A stretch of 64,000 bases of DNA from Thalassospira alkalitolerans. Its GTDB lineage: Bacteria > Pseudomonadota > Alphaproteobacteria > Rhodospirillales > Thalassospiraceae. The DNA is taken from contig NZ_JFKB01000001.1 in NCBI RefSeq assembly GCF_002115745.1, forward strand, positions 124,001 to 188,000. The letters run 5' to 3'. How positions within the stretch are numbered: the first letter of the stretch is position 1; each line of letters opens with the position of its first letter. Of this stretch, positions 46,112-55,205 are shown piece after piece. A program made the position numbers and the translations under genes. Under the pieces are notes generated by a model. That model did no database searches. It saw only the letters and a list, made by a program, of their open reading frames with translations, and had not been told where the DNA came from.

Positions 46112-47233
46112 ATGACCTTGCGCAGTATTATCATTATTGCTGTTTTCTTCGCAGCAATTTTCCGGGTCCTTCCGGCGTCGGCCGAATTGTTTGTCTTTCC
46201 GGCGCTCCGCACCATCACGCCAGGCGATCCGGAACAAACCCTGCTGTCAGAAAACCAGACCGCTATCATATATGGTTCGGCCGATATCGAAGCATTTCGT
46301 CCCACCATCGAAGGCTTTCAACAAAGTAATCCCAATGTCCGTATTGATTATCATCAGCTTCAGACACTGGACATGTATGACCGGACATTGGCCGAACGCG
46401 ACGCGGGCGAGCCCAACGCCGATATCGTCATCAGTTCGTCGATGGACTTGCAGATGAAGCTTGCCAATGATGGCTATGCCGTTTCCCATCAAAGCGATGA
46501 AACACGCGCCCTGCCCAATTGGGCAAGCTGGCGCAACGAGGCATTTGCCGTCACACAGGAACCGGCTGTCATTGCCTATAACCGGCAATTTTTCCGCGAA
46601 AACAATCTGGAACCACCGCGAACCCGCAACGCTTTCATCCGATTGTTAAACGACCATGACGACCTGCTAAGTGAAAAAGTCACGACCTATGACATTGAAC
46701 GAAGCGGGGTCGGTTTTTTATTCCTTGCCCGTGATGAACGCTTTTTCCCCGGCATCTGGGATTTTGTCCGCACCCTGGGTCAGGCGCGGGTAAAGCTATA
46801 TTCAAACACATCCCCGATGCTTGAAAAGATTGCCGATGGGCAAGTGGTGCTGGGCTATAACCTATTGGGATCCTATGCCGAGACATTCAGCCACCGAAAC
46901 CCCAATCTTGGCGTGATCCTGCCTGATGACTTCATTGTGGTGTATTCCCGAATAGCCATCATACCGCGCGGTGCCCGCCGTCCCGATCTTGGCGGACGGT
47001 TCCTTGATTACATGCTGTCGATCGAAGGCCAAAGCATCCTGCAAGATGAAGGCAACTTTAACCCGGTCCGTCCCGATGTCCCGCCAAGCCCGTTTTCATC
47101 GCTGATCTTTGATCGTTACGGCGAACGAGTGCGGTCTTTTCCGGTTGGCCCGGGGCTTTTGGTTTATCTGGATCAGGCAAAACGCCAACGGTTTTTAAGC
47201 CGCTGGCAGGATGCATTACTTAATCGCCGGTAA
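46112..47233 (+). CDS. Orphan periplasmic substrate-binding protein
   Basis: A 373-residue precursor with a signal peptide (SIIIIAVFFAAIFRVLPASA). The fold is a type 2 binding protein of the iron/thiamine-like SBP group: VRIDYHQLQTLDMYDRTLAERDAGEPNADIVISSSMD, PAVIAYNRQFF, YLSNTSPM-like and GGRFLDYMLSIEGQSILQDEGNFNPV. No ABC permease or ATPase is beside it. It is divergent from tctD and 155 bases away, so it may present ligand to TctE rather than to a transporter. Its 3' end overlaps that of the convergent gene by 14 bases. Confidence 0.8.
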   Translation: MTLRSIIIIAVFFAAIFRVLPASAELFVFPALRTITPGDPEQTLLSENQTAIIYGSADIEAFRPTIEGFQQSNPNVRIDYHQLQTLDMYDRTLAERDAGEPNADIVISSSMDLQMKLANDGYAVSHQSDETRALPNWASWRNEAFAVTQEPAVIAYNRQFFRENNLEPPRTRNAFIRLLNDHDDLLSEKVTTYDIERSGVGFLFLARDERFFPGIWDFVRTLGQARVKLYSNTSPMLEKIADGQVVLGYNLLGSYAETFSHRNPNLGVILPDDFIVVYSRIAIIPRGARRPDLGGRFLDYMLSIEGQSILQDEGNFNPVRPDVPPSPFSSLIFDRYGERVRSFPVGPGLLVYLDQAKRQRFLSRWQDALLNRR

Positions 47234-48080
47234 GGTCGCCTGATTGATCGGTTGGAAACGGGCGTCGTTCCGGCCCGTCGTAGCTCCAAATCAAACGGCG
47301 CGGGATTGGCCCCTTGTTGCGCCCACCCTGATTGGTTTGTTCCCATGCATGGGCCAGAATCCCGACCGAGCGGGACAAACAAAACAGGCCCCGCGCCAAA
47401 GGTGCGGCAAAGCCAAGCTCGGCATAAATCACCGCCGTTGCCCCGTCGATATTCATCGGAATGCGTTTGCCCTTGCGCTCAAAAAGGGTCTCTTCGATCT
47501 GGCTGGCAATCTTGCCCAACCGGCCCGATACGATGCCATCGCTTGCCGCCTGTTCAACCAGCGACAGCAATCTTGGTGCGCGCGGATCAAGCGGATGGAA
47601 CCGATGACCAAAACCGGGAATATGTTTGCCATGCTCGGCAATCTGATGATCCAACCCCGCCGCCGTCGCATCGACAAGGCTTTCGCCCGCATCCATCCGG
47701 GTTGCGATATCGTGATACAGCGCAACAGCCTGTTCACCTGCGCCGCCATGAACATCGCCCAGCACATTGACCGCACTTGCCATCGCATTGTTAAGACCAA
47801 CACCACAGGTTGCTGCCATACGGGCAATGGCGATGCTGGGCGCCTGCGGTCCGTGATCCACCGCCGCAACAAGCGCGGCTTCAAGTAATGCCGCCTGCCC
47901 TTTGGACGGCAAATCACCGCGTGTCATCAACCAGATCATCCCGGCAAAACTGATATTGCCGATCAGGTCCTGAATGGCATAGCCGCTATAATGGATTTTG
48001 CCCGGCTCCATATCGATGATGGATGTTTTCCACCAGTCGCTGACTTCGTTTTCAATGTCTTTTGCGGTCTTGTCGCTCAT
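47220..48080 (-). CDS. Citryl-CoA-lyase-like protein, short citrate synthase family
   Basis: A 286-residue protein of the citrate synthase superfamily, much shorter than the 430-residue synthases, as are citryl-CoA lyases. All three catalytic positions are kept: H111 in GDVHGGAGEQAV, H159 in HIPGFGHRFHPLDPRAP and D212 in PMNIDGATAVIYAELGF; the C-terminus has GLFCLSRSVGILAHAWEQ. Such proteins cleave citryl-CoA, or a similar acid-CoA, to acetyl-CoA and an oxoacid. The start overlaps the stop of a family III CoA-transferase, so the two work together. Methylcitryl-, citramalyl- or malyl-type CoA substrates are alternatives. Confidence 0.82.
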   Translation of the reverse strand: MSDKTAKDIENEVSDWWKTSIIDMEPGKIHYSGYAIQDLIGNISFAGMIWLMTRGDLPSKGQAALLEAALVAAVDHGPQAPSIAIARMAATCGVGLNNAMASAVNVLGDVHGGAGEQAVALYHDIATRMDAGESLVDATAAGLDHQIAEHGKHIPGFGHRFHPLDPRAPRLLSLVEQAASDGIVSGRLGKIASQIEETLFERKGKRIPMNIDGATAVIYAELGFAAPLARGLFCLSRSVGILAHAWEQTNQGGRNKGPIPRRLIWSYDGPERRPFPTDQSGDLTGD

Positions 48081-49294
48081 AACACGCCCTCGGCTTTCAG
48101 GGTGGCGACTTCGTCGGCACTGATGCCGAGTTCAGCCAAAATGGTTTCGTTATCTTGTCCAAGAACCGGCGGCGGCGCATCAACAGACGGCGCATCCCCG
48201 TCCATCTTGATCCCGGTTCGCAAAATACGAATATCGCGATCGGCCCCCGGTACATCGGCAAAATCAGCCAACATGCCACGATCGGCAATCTGCGGCAGCG
48301 AAAGCACCTGTGGCACGGTCAAAACCGCCCCGGCTGGTACCCCGGTGGCATTGAATTTCAAAACCCAATGATCGGTTGATTGCGTGACAAGCGCACCTTC
48401 AAGCAGGTCACTCAGTTCACGCCGATGGGCAAGCCGGTCCGTTCGGGTGACAAACCGCGGATCGGTTTTAAGGTCCTGCAAATCCAGCACATCACAGACG
48501 GCTTCGAATTGTTCCTGTTTATTGGCAGCAATATTAATCTTGCCATCCTGGGTGCGAAAGGTCCCGGATGGCGAGGATGTGAAATTGTCATTGCCATTTG
48601 CCGTCGGCTGTTTTCCCGCAATCAGGAAATTCGATACTACCCAGCCCATGGTGGCAACCACCGATTCCAGCATCGAAATATCGATAAAACTGCCCTTGCC
48701 GTCATTGGCCCCCATCGCACGACCGGCAAGTGCCGCCGTAATCGCATAAGCCGCCGTTAATCCACCGATGGTGTCGGCAACCGGATATCCAACGCGATAG
48801 GTATCCTGACCTTCTTCGCCGGTGATCGTCATAATGCCCGAAAGCCCCTGGACAATCTGATCATAGGCCGGGAGCTTTTTCATCGGGCCGGTTTGCCCAA
48901 AACCTGAAATCGCGCAATAGATCAGCGCCGGATTGACCTTTGACAAAACGTCATAACCAAGTTCCAGCCGATCCATCACCCCGGGGCGGAAATTTTCGAC
49001 CACCACATCGGCCGTCGCAACCAACTTTTTCAGGATTTCCTTGCCACGCGGGTCTTTCAAATTCAACGTCACAGACCGTTTTCCGGCATTTTGCGCCATG
49101 AATGAAACCCCCATCAGTTTTTCATTCAATTCCTGATCTGCGCCCAGTTGACGGGCCAGATCGCCACGCCCCGGTGCTTCGACCTTGATGACATCCGCAC
49201 CCAAATGGGCCAGTTGATGGCAACAAAACGGTCCGGCCAACACATTGGTCAGATCCAAAACCGTTATTCCGGCAAGTGGTTTGGTGGTGTCCAT
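48077..49294 (-). CDS. Family III CoA-transferase, CaiB/BaiF type
   Basis: A 405-residue enzyme. Hallmarks are GITVLDLTNVLAGPFCCHQLAHLGADVIKVEAPG near the start, VENFRPGVMDRLELGYDVL, and AISGFGQTGPMKKLPAYDQIVQGLSGIM, which carries the catalytic aspartate (D145) that forms an aspartyl-CoA anhydride. It transfers CoA from a donor such as succinyl- or acetyl-CoA to a carboxylic acid. It is coupled to a citryl-CoA-lyase-like gene and divergent from an IclR gene, so its acceptor is probably the acid imported by the nearby Tct system. Confidence 0.9.
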   Translation of the reverse strand: MDTTKPLAGITVLDLTNVLAGPFCCHQLAHLGADVIKVEAPGRGDLARQLGADQELNEKLMGVSFMAQNAGKRSVTLNLKDPRGKEILKKLVATADVVVENFRPGVMDRLELGYDVLSKVNPALIYCAISGFGQTGPMKKLPAYDQIVQGLSGIMTITGEEGQDTYRVGYPVADTIGGLTAAYAITAALAGRAMGANDGKGSFIDISMLESVVATMGWVVSNFLIAGKQPTANGNDNFTSSPSGTFRTQDGKINIAANKQEQFEAVCDVLDLQDLKTDPRFVTRTDRLAHRRELSDLLEGALVTQSTDHWVLKFNATGVPAGAVLTVPQVLSLPQIADRGMLADFADVPGADRDIRILRTGIKMDGDAPSVDAPPPVLGQDNETILAELGISADEVATLKAEGVL

Positions 49295-49308
49295 GACATT
49301 TCCTTAAA

Positions 49309-49343
49309 TTCTGTCTAGTAGAATTATGTTCTATTATATAGAA
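49309..49343. promoter_or_regulatory. Two tandem palindromes in the CoA-transferase/iclR promoter
   Basis: TTCTATTATATAGAA (49329-49343) is a palindrome with a 3-base centre. TTCTGTCTAGTAGAA (49309-49323) is a near copy with one mismatch between arms. Their centres are 20 bases apart, two helical turns. A longer inverted repeat, TTAAATTCT (49304-49312) and AGAATTTAA (49340-49348), spans both. IclR-family operators are typically palindromes of this length, so binding by the adjacent regulator is likely. Confidence 0.65.
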
Positions 49344-49413
49344 TTTAAGCCGAAAGCAAAATACCCAACAGCATTGCCGCCCGCGAAACCATCACGAGAA
49401 TTTCAGATTTATC

Positions 49414-50094
49414 ATGTCAGACCAAAATGTTAGCGCGGTTGAACGTGCCCTGATCATCCTTGATGCCTTTACCGACCAGGATGCCGATTTATCGCTTAAG
49501 GACCTGTCGGAACGCACCGGCATGTATAAAAGCACCATCACCCGGCTAGCCGGAACGTTGGAGTCGCGCGGGTTTCTGGCGATATCGGGGCGCGGGCGAT
49601 ATCGACTGGGCCCGGCATTATGGCGATTGGGATCAATCTATCGCCGGTCATTTCGCATGGATGATGTTGTCCGCCCGCATCTGGCGGCTCTTGTCACGGC
49701 AAGCGGTGAAACCGCATCCTTTTACGTGCCCGAAGGCGAAAACCGGCTTTGCCTATTTCGCGAAAATTCGCCGAAAAGCTTGCGCCACCATCTGGAAGAA
49801 GGTGCGATCCTTCCATGTGATCGCGGGGCGGCAGGGCATGTCATCCGGGCATGGGGCAACGGGGTAGATGATCTCGCAATCGAGGTTCTTAATACCGGTT
49901 TTGCCCAAAGCGACGGCGAACGCGATCCCGATATTTCCGCGATTGCCGTTCCGGTACTGGATCGGCAATCCCGACTTCTGGGGGCATTGAACCTGTCAGG
50001 ACCGCGCAGCCGATTCGGCCTTGAACACCGAAACGTGGCCCTTGTTTTCCTGCGTCAGCATGCCATTGATTGCGGGCGTGCTCTTTCGGCCTGA
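49414..50094 (+). CDS. IclR-family transcriptional regulator
   Basis: A 226-residue regulator. The N-terminal winged helix (about 5-70) is VSAVERALIILDAFTDQDADLSLKDLSERTGMYKSTITRLAGTLESRGFL; the C-terminal effector domain has ETASFYVPEGENRLCLFREN, GAILPCDRGAAGHVIRAW and ISAIAVPVLDRQSRLLGALNLSGP. IclR proteins bind small organic acids. It lies between the CoA-transferase operon and tctCBA, making it the likely regulator of both. The divergent promoter carries two tandem palindromes. Confidence 0.9.
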   Translation: MSDQNVSAVERALIILDAFTDQDADLSLKDLSERTGMYKSTITRLAGTLESRGFLAISGRGRYRLGPALWRLGSIYRRSFRMDDVVRPHLAALVTASGETASFYVPEGENRLCLFRENSPKSLRHHLEEGAILPCDRGAAGHVIRAWGNGVDDLAIEVLNTGFAQSDGERDPDISAIAVPVLDRQSRLLGALNLSGPRSRFGLEHRNVALVFLRQHAIDCGRALSA

Positions 50095-50421
50095 TCGGCT
50101 GATTTCACCGACCTTTGCCCGCTGCGCATAAATGCTATGAATTTTTTTCACCCTGTTTAGCGCAATGACAGGTTGGTGACAGGTTTGCCTGTTACCGTCG
50201 CCGCACTGCCGGTCCGTCAGGTCGCATGACCTGACTCAGGAGAATCAAAAAGGATCATCGGCAAGGGAGGCCTTCAGCTGTTTGTTGTCATGGGGTACCG
50301 GCATGTCGCCGGAATGCAAGCGCAGCCAGACCTTCGTTGCAGATATCCATTCCTGGTCTGATCGGCCTGCCGCCATTTTTGGCGGTTCAGGATTAGGTTT
50401 TTGTCTGGAGGAGACGACAAT
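50095..50421. other. Non-coding stretch between iclR and tctC
   Basis: About 330 bases with no plausible gene. It holds the direct repeat TGACAGGTT (50166-50174 and 50177-50185), the palindromic GTCAGGTC-N4-GACCTGAC at 50216-50235, and a short CCGCCA/TGGCGG hairpin around 50370-50386. These are probably regulatory elements of the tct operon. Confidence 0.5.
50216..50235. promoter_or_regulatory. Palindrome GTCAGGTC-GCAT-GACCTGAC upstream of tctC
   Basis: A perfect 8-base inverted repeat with a 4-base centre, 187 bases before the tctC start. It could bind TctD or another regulator, or form a hairpin. It is unlike the palindromes in the iclR promoter. Confidence 0.45.
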
Positions 50422-51420
50422 ATGACCAAGCTGACGATGTTCTCGCGTCGCGGATTCCTGGCTGCAGCAACTGCTGTTGCCGTTTCAACTGCTGCTTTCG
50501 GTGCGTTTGACGCCAAAGCTGCGGAAATGGATGATATCCACTTTATTATTCCGGGCGGCGCAGGCGGCGGCTGGGATGGTACGGCACGTGGTACCGGCGA
50601 AGCCCTGACCAAATCTGGTCTTGTCGGCACCGCTTCTTACGAAAACATGTCGGGTGGCGGCGGTGGCAAAGCCATCGCTTATATGATCGAGGCGGCAGAC
50701 CGCCTTGACAACACCCTTATGGTCAACTCGACCCCGATCATCATTCGGTCGCTGACCGGTGTGTTCCCGCAGTCGTTCCGTGACCTGACCCCGATCGCAG
50801 CTGTCGTTGCCGAATATGCTGCTTTTGGTGTTCCGGCTGACAGCCCGTATAAATCCTTTGCCGACGTTATTGCTGCCATCAAGGCAGATCCGAGCTCGGT
50901 GAAATTTGGTGGCGGTTCGGTCCGTGGCGGTATGGACCATATCGTTGCTGCCTATGCCGTTCAGCAGGGCGGTGGCGATGCCAAAACCGTTAAATACATC
51001 CCGTATGATGCCGGCGGCAAAGCAATTGCCGGTCTTCTGTCGGGCGAAACCGACATCCTGTCGACCGGCCTTGGTGAGCTGCTTGAACTGCATAAAGCAG
51101 GTCAGATCCGTATTCTTGCCGTGACCTCGAAAGAACGTATCGAAGCTGCTCCGGACGTTCCGTCGCTCGGCGAACAGGGCATTGATGCTGAATTCGTCAA
51201 CTGGCGTGGTTATTTCGGTTCCCCGGCCCTTTCGGCAGACAAGGCTGAAGCCTATGCGAAACTGCTGAAAGACGTTCAGGCAACCGAAGAATGGGAAACC
51301 GTTCGCAAGCGCAATGGCTGGGAAAAAATCTACAAAGGCGGCGCTGAATTCTCTTCGTTCATGGAGAATCAGGAAAAGGTTGTTGGCGACCTCATGCGCG
51401 AACTTGGCTTCCTGAAATAA
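50422..51420 (+). CDS. tctC: TTT-system binding protein with twin-arginine signal, TctC family
   Basis: The ATG at 50422 follows GGAGGAG, giving 332 residues. The N-terminus has SRRGFLAAATAVAVSTAAFGA, a twin-arginine-like signal. The mature domain reads IHFIIPGGAGGGWDGTARGTGEALTKSG, then VNSTPIIIRSLTGVFPQSFRDLTPIA and AYAVQQGGGDAKTVKYIPYDAGGKAIAGLLSGETDILSTGLGEL. Codon use is more biased than in neighbours, suggesting strong expression, as expected for a periplasmic capture protein. First gene of the second tct operon. Confidence 0.92.
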   Translation: MTKLTMFSRRGFLAAATAVAVSTAAFGAFDAKAAEMDDIHFIIPGGAGGGWDGTARGTGEALTKSGLVGTASYENMSGGGGGKAIAYMIEAADRLDNTLMVNSTPIIIRSLTGVFPQSFRDLTPIAAVVAEYAAFGVPADSPYKSFADVIAAIKADPSSVKFGGGSVRGGMDHIVAAYAVQQGGGDAKTVKYIPYDAGGKAIAGLLSGETDILSTGLGELLELHKAGQIRILAVTSKERIEAAPDVPSLGEQGIDAEFVNWRGYFGSPALSADKAEAYAKLLKDVQATEEWETVRKRNGWEKIYKGGAEFSSFMENQEKVVGDLMRELGFLK

Positions 51421-51466
51421 GCCATTCCGAAACCTGAATAAAAAAGACTTTTAAGGAAACCACGCC

Positions 51467-51940
51467 ATGTCCATCAATCGTGACAAATTCGGCGCGATGC
51501 TCTTTCTATGCCTTGCGCTGATTTATGGCTTCTATGTCGACGACATCCCGCTTTTGTTCGGCGACGAAGATGCCCCATTCAATGCCAGAACCCTTCCGAA
51601 TGCCCTGGCCTGGATTCTGGGCGTGGTTTCCTTTGCCCAACTGGTACTGCCGGCCAATCGCGAGGCCGGTAGTCTCCTTCGTGCCTTTAGCGGCATGAAA
51701 TGGAAACCGGTCTTAATGCTTGGCGCATTGATGATCTTCTATGGCCTGACCATCCGCTATTTCGGCTTCCTGATCTCGACCACCATTTTCCTGATCGGCG
51801 GCTTCGCTGTTCTTGGCGAACGTCGCATCAAGGTTCTGGTTGGTGCTGCCGTTCCTGTGGTTTTTGTTTTCTGGTTCCTGCTGTCCCAGCTGATGGGCAT
51901 CTATCTGGCACCGGGTGACTTTTTCGAAATGCTGGGTTAG
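51467..51940 (+). CDS. tctB: TTT-system small membrane protein, TctB family
   Basis: A 157-residue protein with four hydrophobic spans (about 9-27, 43-60, 75-110 as two helices, 118-145). It begins 46 bases after tctC behind AAGGAA and pairs with the following TctA. Confidence 0.87.
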   Translation: MSINRDKFGAMLFLCLALIYGFYVDDIPLLFGDEDAPFNARTLPNALAWILGVVSFAQLVLPANREAGSLLRAFSGMKWKPVLMLGALMIFYGLTIRYFGFLISTTIFLIGGFAVLGERRIKVLVGAAVPVVFVFWFLLSQLMGIYLAPGDFFEMLG

Positions 51941-51950
51941 GGCGACAAAA

Positions 51951-53486
51951 ATGCTAGACGGAATTCTCTCCGGTCTTTCGACCGCAGTCATGCCGATCAA
52001 CCTGATGATGGTTGTCATCGGCTGCTTTGCCGGTACCTTTATCGGCATGTTGCCGGGTCTCGGTCCGATCACCGCCATTGCGCTGATGATCCCGATCACC
52101 TACGGCTTTGATCCTTCAACCGGCCTGATCCTGATGGCCGGTGTGTATTATGGTGCCATCTTTGGCGGTTCGACCTCGTCAATCCTGATCAACGCCCCGG
52201 GCGTTGCCGGGACCGTGGCCACCGCCTTTGACGGTTATCCGATGGCCCAAAAAGGTCAGGCAGGCAAAGCACTTGCCATTGCGGCCTATTCATCTTTCTC
52301 GGGTGGTACGATTGCCGCGATCTTCCTGCTGGTGGCAGCACCGGCACTGGCATCGGTTTCACTATCGTTCCAGTCAGGTGACTATTTTGCCCTGATGGTT
52401 CTGGGTCTGACGGCGGTTTCGGCCTTTGCCGGCAAGGGTCAGGTGCTTAAGGCAATCACTATGACGCTGTTTGGTATTATGCTGTCGACCATCGGCACCG
52501 ATCCGGCCGCGGGCGTTGCACGCTTTACCTTTGGCAGCATGGATCTTATTGACGGTATCAGCTTCCTGTTGCTGGCGATGTCGACCTTTGCCCTGTCAGA
52601 AGCCCTGTTGCAGATTTTGCGCCCGACCAAAGATACCCGCACCGACGAACAGAAAGCGCTGAAAAGCCTTGGCTCGATGAAGCTGTCCAAGGAAGAAGTC
52701 AAAATCATGATCCCGGTTATTGGCCGGTCATCCATTTTGGGCTTCTTTACCGGCGTTCTGCCGGGTGCTGGTGCGACCATTGCATCCTTCCTTGCCTATG
52801 GCATGGAACGCAATATTGCCTCTGCCAAGGAAAAGCTTCAGTTCGGCAAAGGATCCATCCGGGGTCTGACAGCACCGGAAACCGCCAACAACGCAGCGTG
52901 TTCTGGTTCGTTTGTTCCACTTTTGACACTTGGCATTCCGGGGTCTGGAACAACGGCCGTCATGATGGGCGCGCTGATTTCCTATGGCGTTCAGCCCGGT
53001 CCGCGCCTGTTTGTTGAACAGCCCGAAGTGTTCTGGTCCGTGATCATTTCGATGTATATCGGCAATATCGTGCTTTTGGTCCTGAACCTGCCGCTGATCC
53101 CGTATATTGCACGCCTTCTGGCCCTGCCACAGCAATTGCTGGTGCCGTTCGTTCTGTTCTTCTCGTTGATCGGGGTCTATCTGGTTACATTCAACACCAT
53201 GGATATCCATATGATGGTGCTAGCCGCGGCAATCGCCATTGGCCTGCGTCTGTTGAATTATCCGATGGCGCCAATGCTGCTTGGCTTTATCCTTGGCAGT
53301 ATGATGGAAGAAAACCTGCGTCGTGCGCTTATGATCAGCGACGGATCGCTTTCTTTCCTGTGGGAACGTCCGATTACTCTGGTTATTTTGATCATCAGCA
53401 TGATCTTCCTGATTGCGCCGCTTCTTGGGAATACTCGTGAATGGCTGCGCAATCGCAAGGCCCTGCCCAATGACGGTGAAATGTAA
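51951..53486 (+). CDS. tctA: TTT-system large permease, TctA family
   Basis: I start at the ATG at 51951, ten bases after tctB, giving 511 residues with about 12 membrane spans. Family motifs are [50 protein letters not shown], and [19 protein letters not shown] in the second half. It forms the channel of the tricarboxylate-type importer. The ligand is set by TctC; the neighbouring CoA-transferase and lyase suggest a citrate-like acid. Confidence 0.93.
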   Translation: MLDGILSGLSTAVMPINLMMVVIGCFAGTFIGMLPGLGPITAIALMIPITYGFDPSTGLILMAGVYYGAIFGGSTSSILINAPGVAGTVATAFDGYPMAQKGQAGKALAIAAYSSFSGGTIAAIFLLVAAPALASVSLSFQSGDYFALMVLGLTAVSAFAGKGQVLKAITMTLFGIMLSTIGTDPAAGVARFTFGSMDLIDGISFLLLAMSTFALSEALLQILRPTKDTRTDEQKALKSLGSMKLSKEEVKIMIPVIGRSSILGFFTGVLPGAGATIASFLAYGMERNIASAKEKLQFGKGSIRGLTAPETANNAACSGSFVPLLTLGIPGSGTTAVMMGALISYGVQPGPRLFVEQPEVFWSVIISMYIGNIVLLVLNLPLIPYIARLLALPQQLLVPFVLFFSLIGVYLVTFNTMDIHMMVLAAAIAIGLRLLNYPMAPMLLGFILGSMMEENLRRALMISDGSLSFLWERPITLVILIISMIFLIAPLLGNTREWLRNRKALPNDGEM

Positions 53487-53522
53487 GACCTGAAAGTCTT
53501 CGATGCGAAGGATGCGAACGTA

Positions 53523-55205
53523 ATGCGTTTTCTTGATAATCTTGCGATTGGTCCCAAGACCCTCTTGGTCCCCGTATTTCTGATGATCGTGATCATTGCG
53601 ATGGGGATCACGACGGTCCTGACGCTTGAAAGCGAAAAAGACACGTTGAACAACCTTCGCGTCGAAGCTTATGAACGTCGTTCGGATGCGCTGACACTGA
53701 GTGGCGCACTGAACGAAGCCCATGGATCACTGTTTCGGATTTTAACTTGGGATTCAAACGGGCTTAATGCCGCGGCCGTTCCGGAACTGCATGAAAAAGT
53801 CGGCCAGCTTTCAGCCGAACTCGCCCCGCTTGCAGAACGGCTGGCCGAGGTTGGCGGGGATGAATTCACCAACGCCTATAACACCTATATGGCCGAGGTT
53901 GATCAGTTCCTGATTGAAAGCAACATGAACATCTATGGCGCACTTGAAGTCATTGCCCGCGCCGATGAAGCTTTCAGTGCCCTTCAACCACCGCTTAACA
54001 ACATCCTCCTGCAATCCCAGGAAGTGGCAACCATTTCATTTGGCAATGCATTGGCTCAGGCCGAAACATTGCAACAGGTGTTTGTGATTGTGGCGGTTAT
54101 CGTGATTTTCGTTGGCGCCATCGTTTCGGTTTTTGTGTCGCGCCGCATTTCGCACCCGATGACCGATTTGGCAGAACTGATCGAACAGATTTCCAAGGGT
54201 GACCTTGATGTTGAAATCCGGGGGGTTCAGCGCCGCGATGAAATCGGGGTGGTTGCACGTTCCGTTACCGTCCTGCGCGACCAGTCAAAAGAAGCCGAAA
54301 ACCTGCGCCACGAACGCGAACGCATCCGCGAAATCGAACGTGAACGTCAGCTTGAACTGGTTACCGCAACCGATAATTTCCAGCGCGCTGTCCAAGAAGC
54401 CCTTGGCGGATTTGACCGTGAATTCAGCTCGCTGAACGGATCGGCGGGCGAGATGGAACAGATCGCAACATCAGCAAACGCACGCGCCGCAGACGCCAAT
54501 CACCATTCCGAAACCGTTCTGCACCATATCGAAGCGGTATCGCAAACCACCGCCAGCCTTTCCGAAGCCATCGGTGAAATCGGCCAACAGGCCCAGCGTT
54601 CCGCCGAGGTTGCCGGTCGTGCGCGTAATGAAAGCGAACAGTCTCGTGCGCTGTTTGACCAATTGACCGAAGCCACCCAGCGGATCGGCGATATCGTCAC
54701 CCTGATCGAAGACATTGCCAGCCAGACCAATCTTCTGGCCCTGAACGCCACGATTGAGGCCGCACGTGCGGGCGATGCCGGCAAAGGCTTTGCCGTGGTT
54801 GCGGGCGAGGTTAAAAACCTTGCATCCCAGACCGCCCGCGCGACCGAGGATATTTCAGCCCAAGTCGAAGAAATCCGTGGCCTGACCAATAACGTGGTCA
54901 GCGCGCTTGAATCCGTGGCCAACGTTATCGGTGAAGTTGACCAATCAGCCGCCGCCATCGCGGCCGCAGTCGAAGAACAACAGGCATCGACCAATGGCAT
55001 TTCCGCCAGCATCCATGATGCCAATGGCGGCATGCGTACCGTTGCCGATGCAGTTGGCGCACTTGATACGGAAACCGCGCGGGTTCACAATGGATCGGAA
55101 AACGTTTCACGTGCAACAAATACGCTAAATACCGAAGCAACCCGCCTGCGTAACGCAATTGACGGCTTCCTGAGCCAGATCAATAAAAACAAGGCCGATG
55201 CATAA
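53523..55205 (+). CDS. Methyl-accepting chemotaxis protein
   Basis: A 560-residue chemoreceptor. TM1 lies at about 12-34, a helical periplasmic ligand-binding region to 183, TM2 at about 184-208, a HAMP domain to 265, then a long cytoplasmic signalling coiled coil. The conserved hairpin tip is [40 protein letters not shown]. It begins 36 bases after tctA and ends overlapping the next gene (TAATG), so it is part of the tct operon; chemotaxis towards the transported acid is a reasonable inference. Confidence 0.92.
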   Translation: MRFLDNLAIGPKTLLVPVFLMIVIIAMGITTVLTLESEKDTLNNLRVEAYERRSDALTLSGALNEAHGSLFRILTWDSNGLNAAAVPELHEKVGQLSAELAPLAERLAEVGGDEFTNAYNTYMAEVDQFLIESNMNIYGALEVIARADEAFSALQPPLNNILLQSQEVATISFGNALAQAETLQQVFVIVAVIVIFVGAIVSVFVSRRISHPMTDLAELIEQISKGDLDVEIRGVQRRDEIGVVARSVTVLRDQSKEAENLRHERERIREIERERQLELVTATDNFQRAVQEALGGFDREFSSLNGSAGEMEQIATSANARAADANHHSETVLHHIEAVSQTTASLSEAIGEIGQQAQRSAEVAGRARNESEQSRALFDQLTEATQRIGDIVTLIEDIASQTNLLALNATIEAARAGDAGKGFAVVAGEVKNLASQTARATEDISAQVEEIRGLTNNVVSALESVANVIGEVDQSAAAIAAAVEEQQASTNGISASIHDANGGMRTVADAVGALDTETARVHNGSENVSRATNTLNTEATRLRNAIDGFLSQINKNKADA

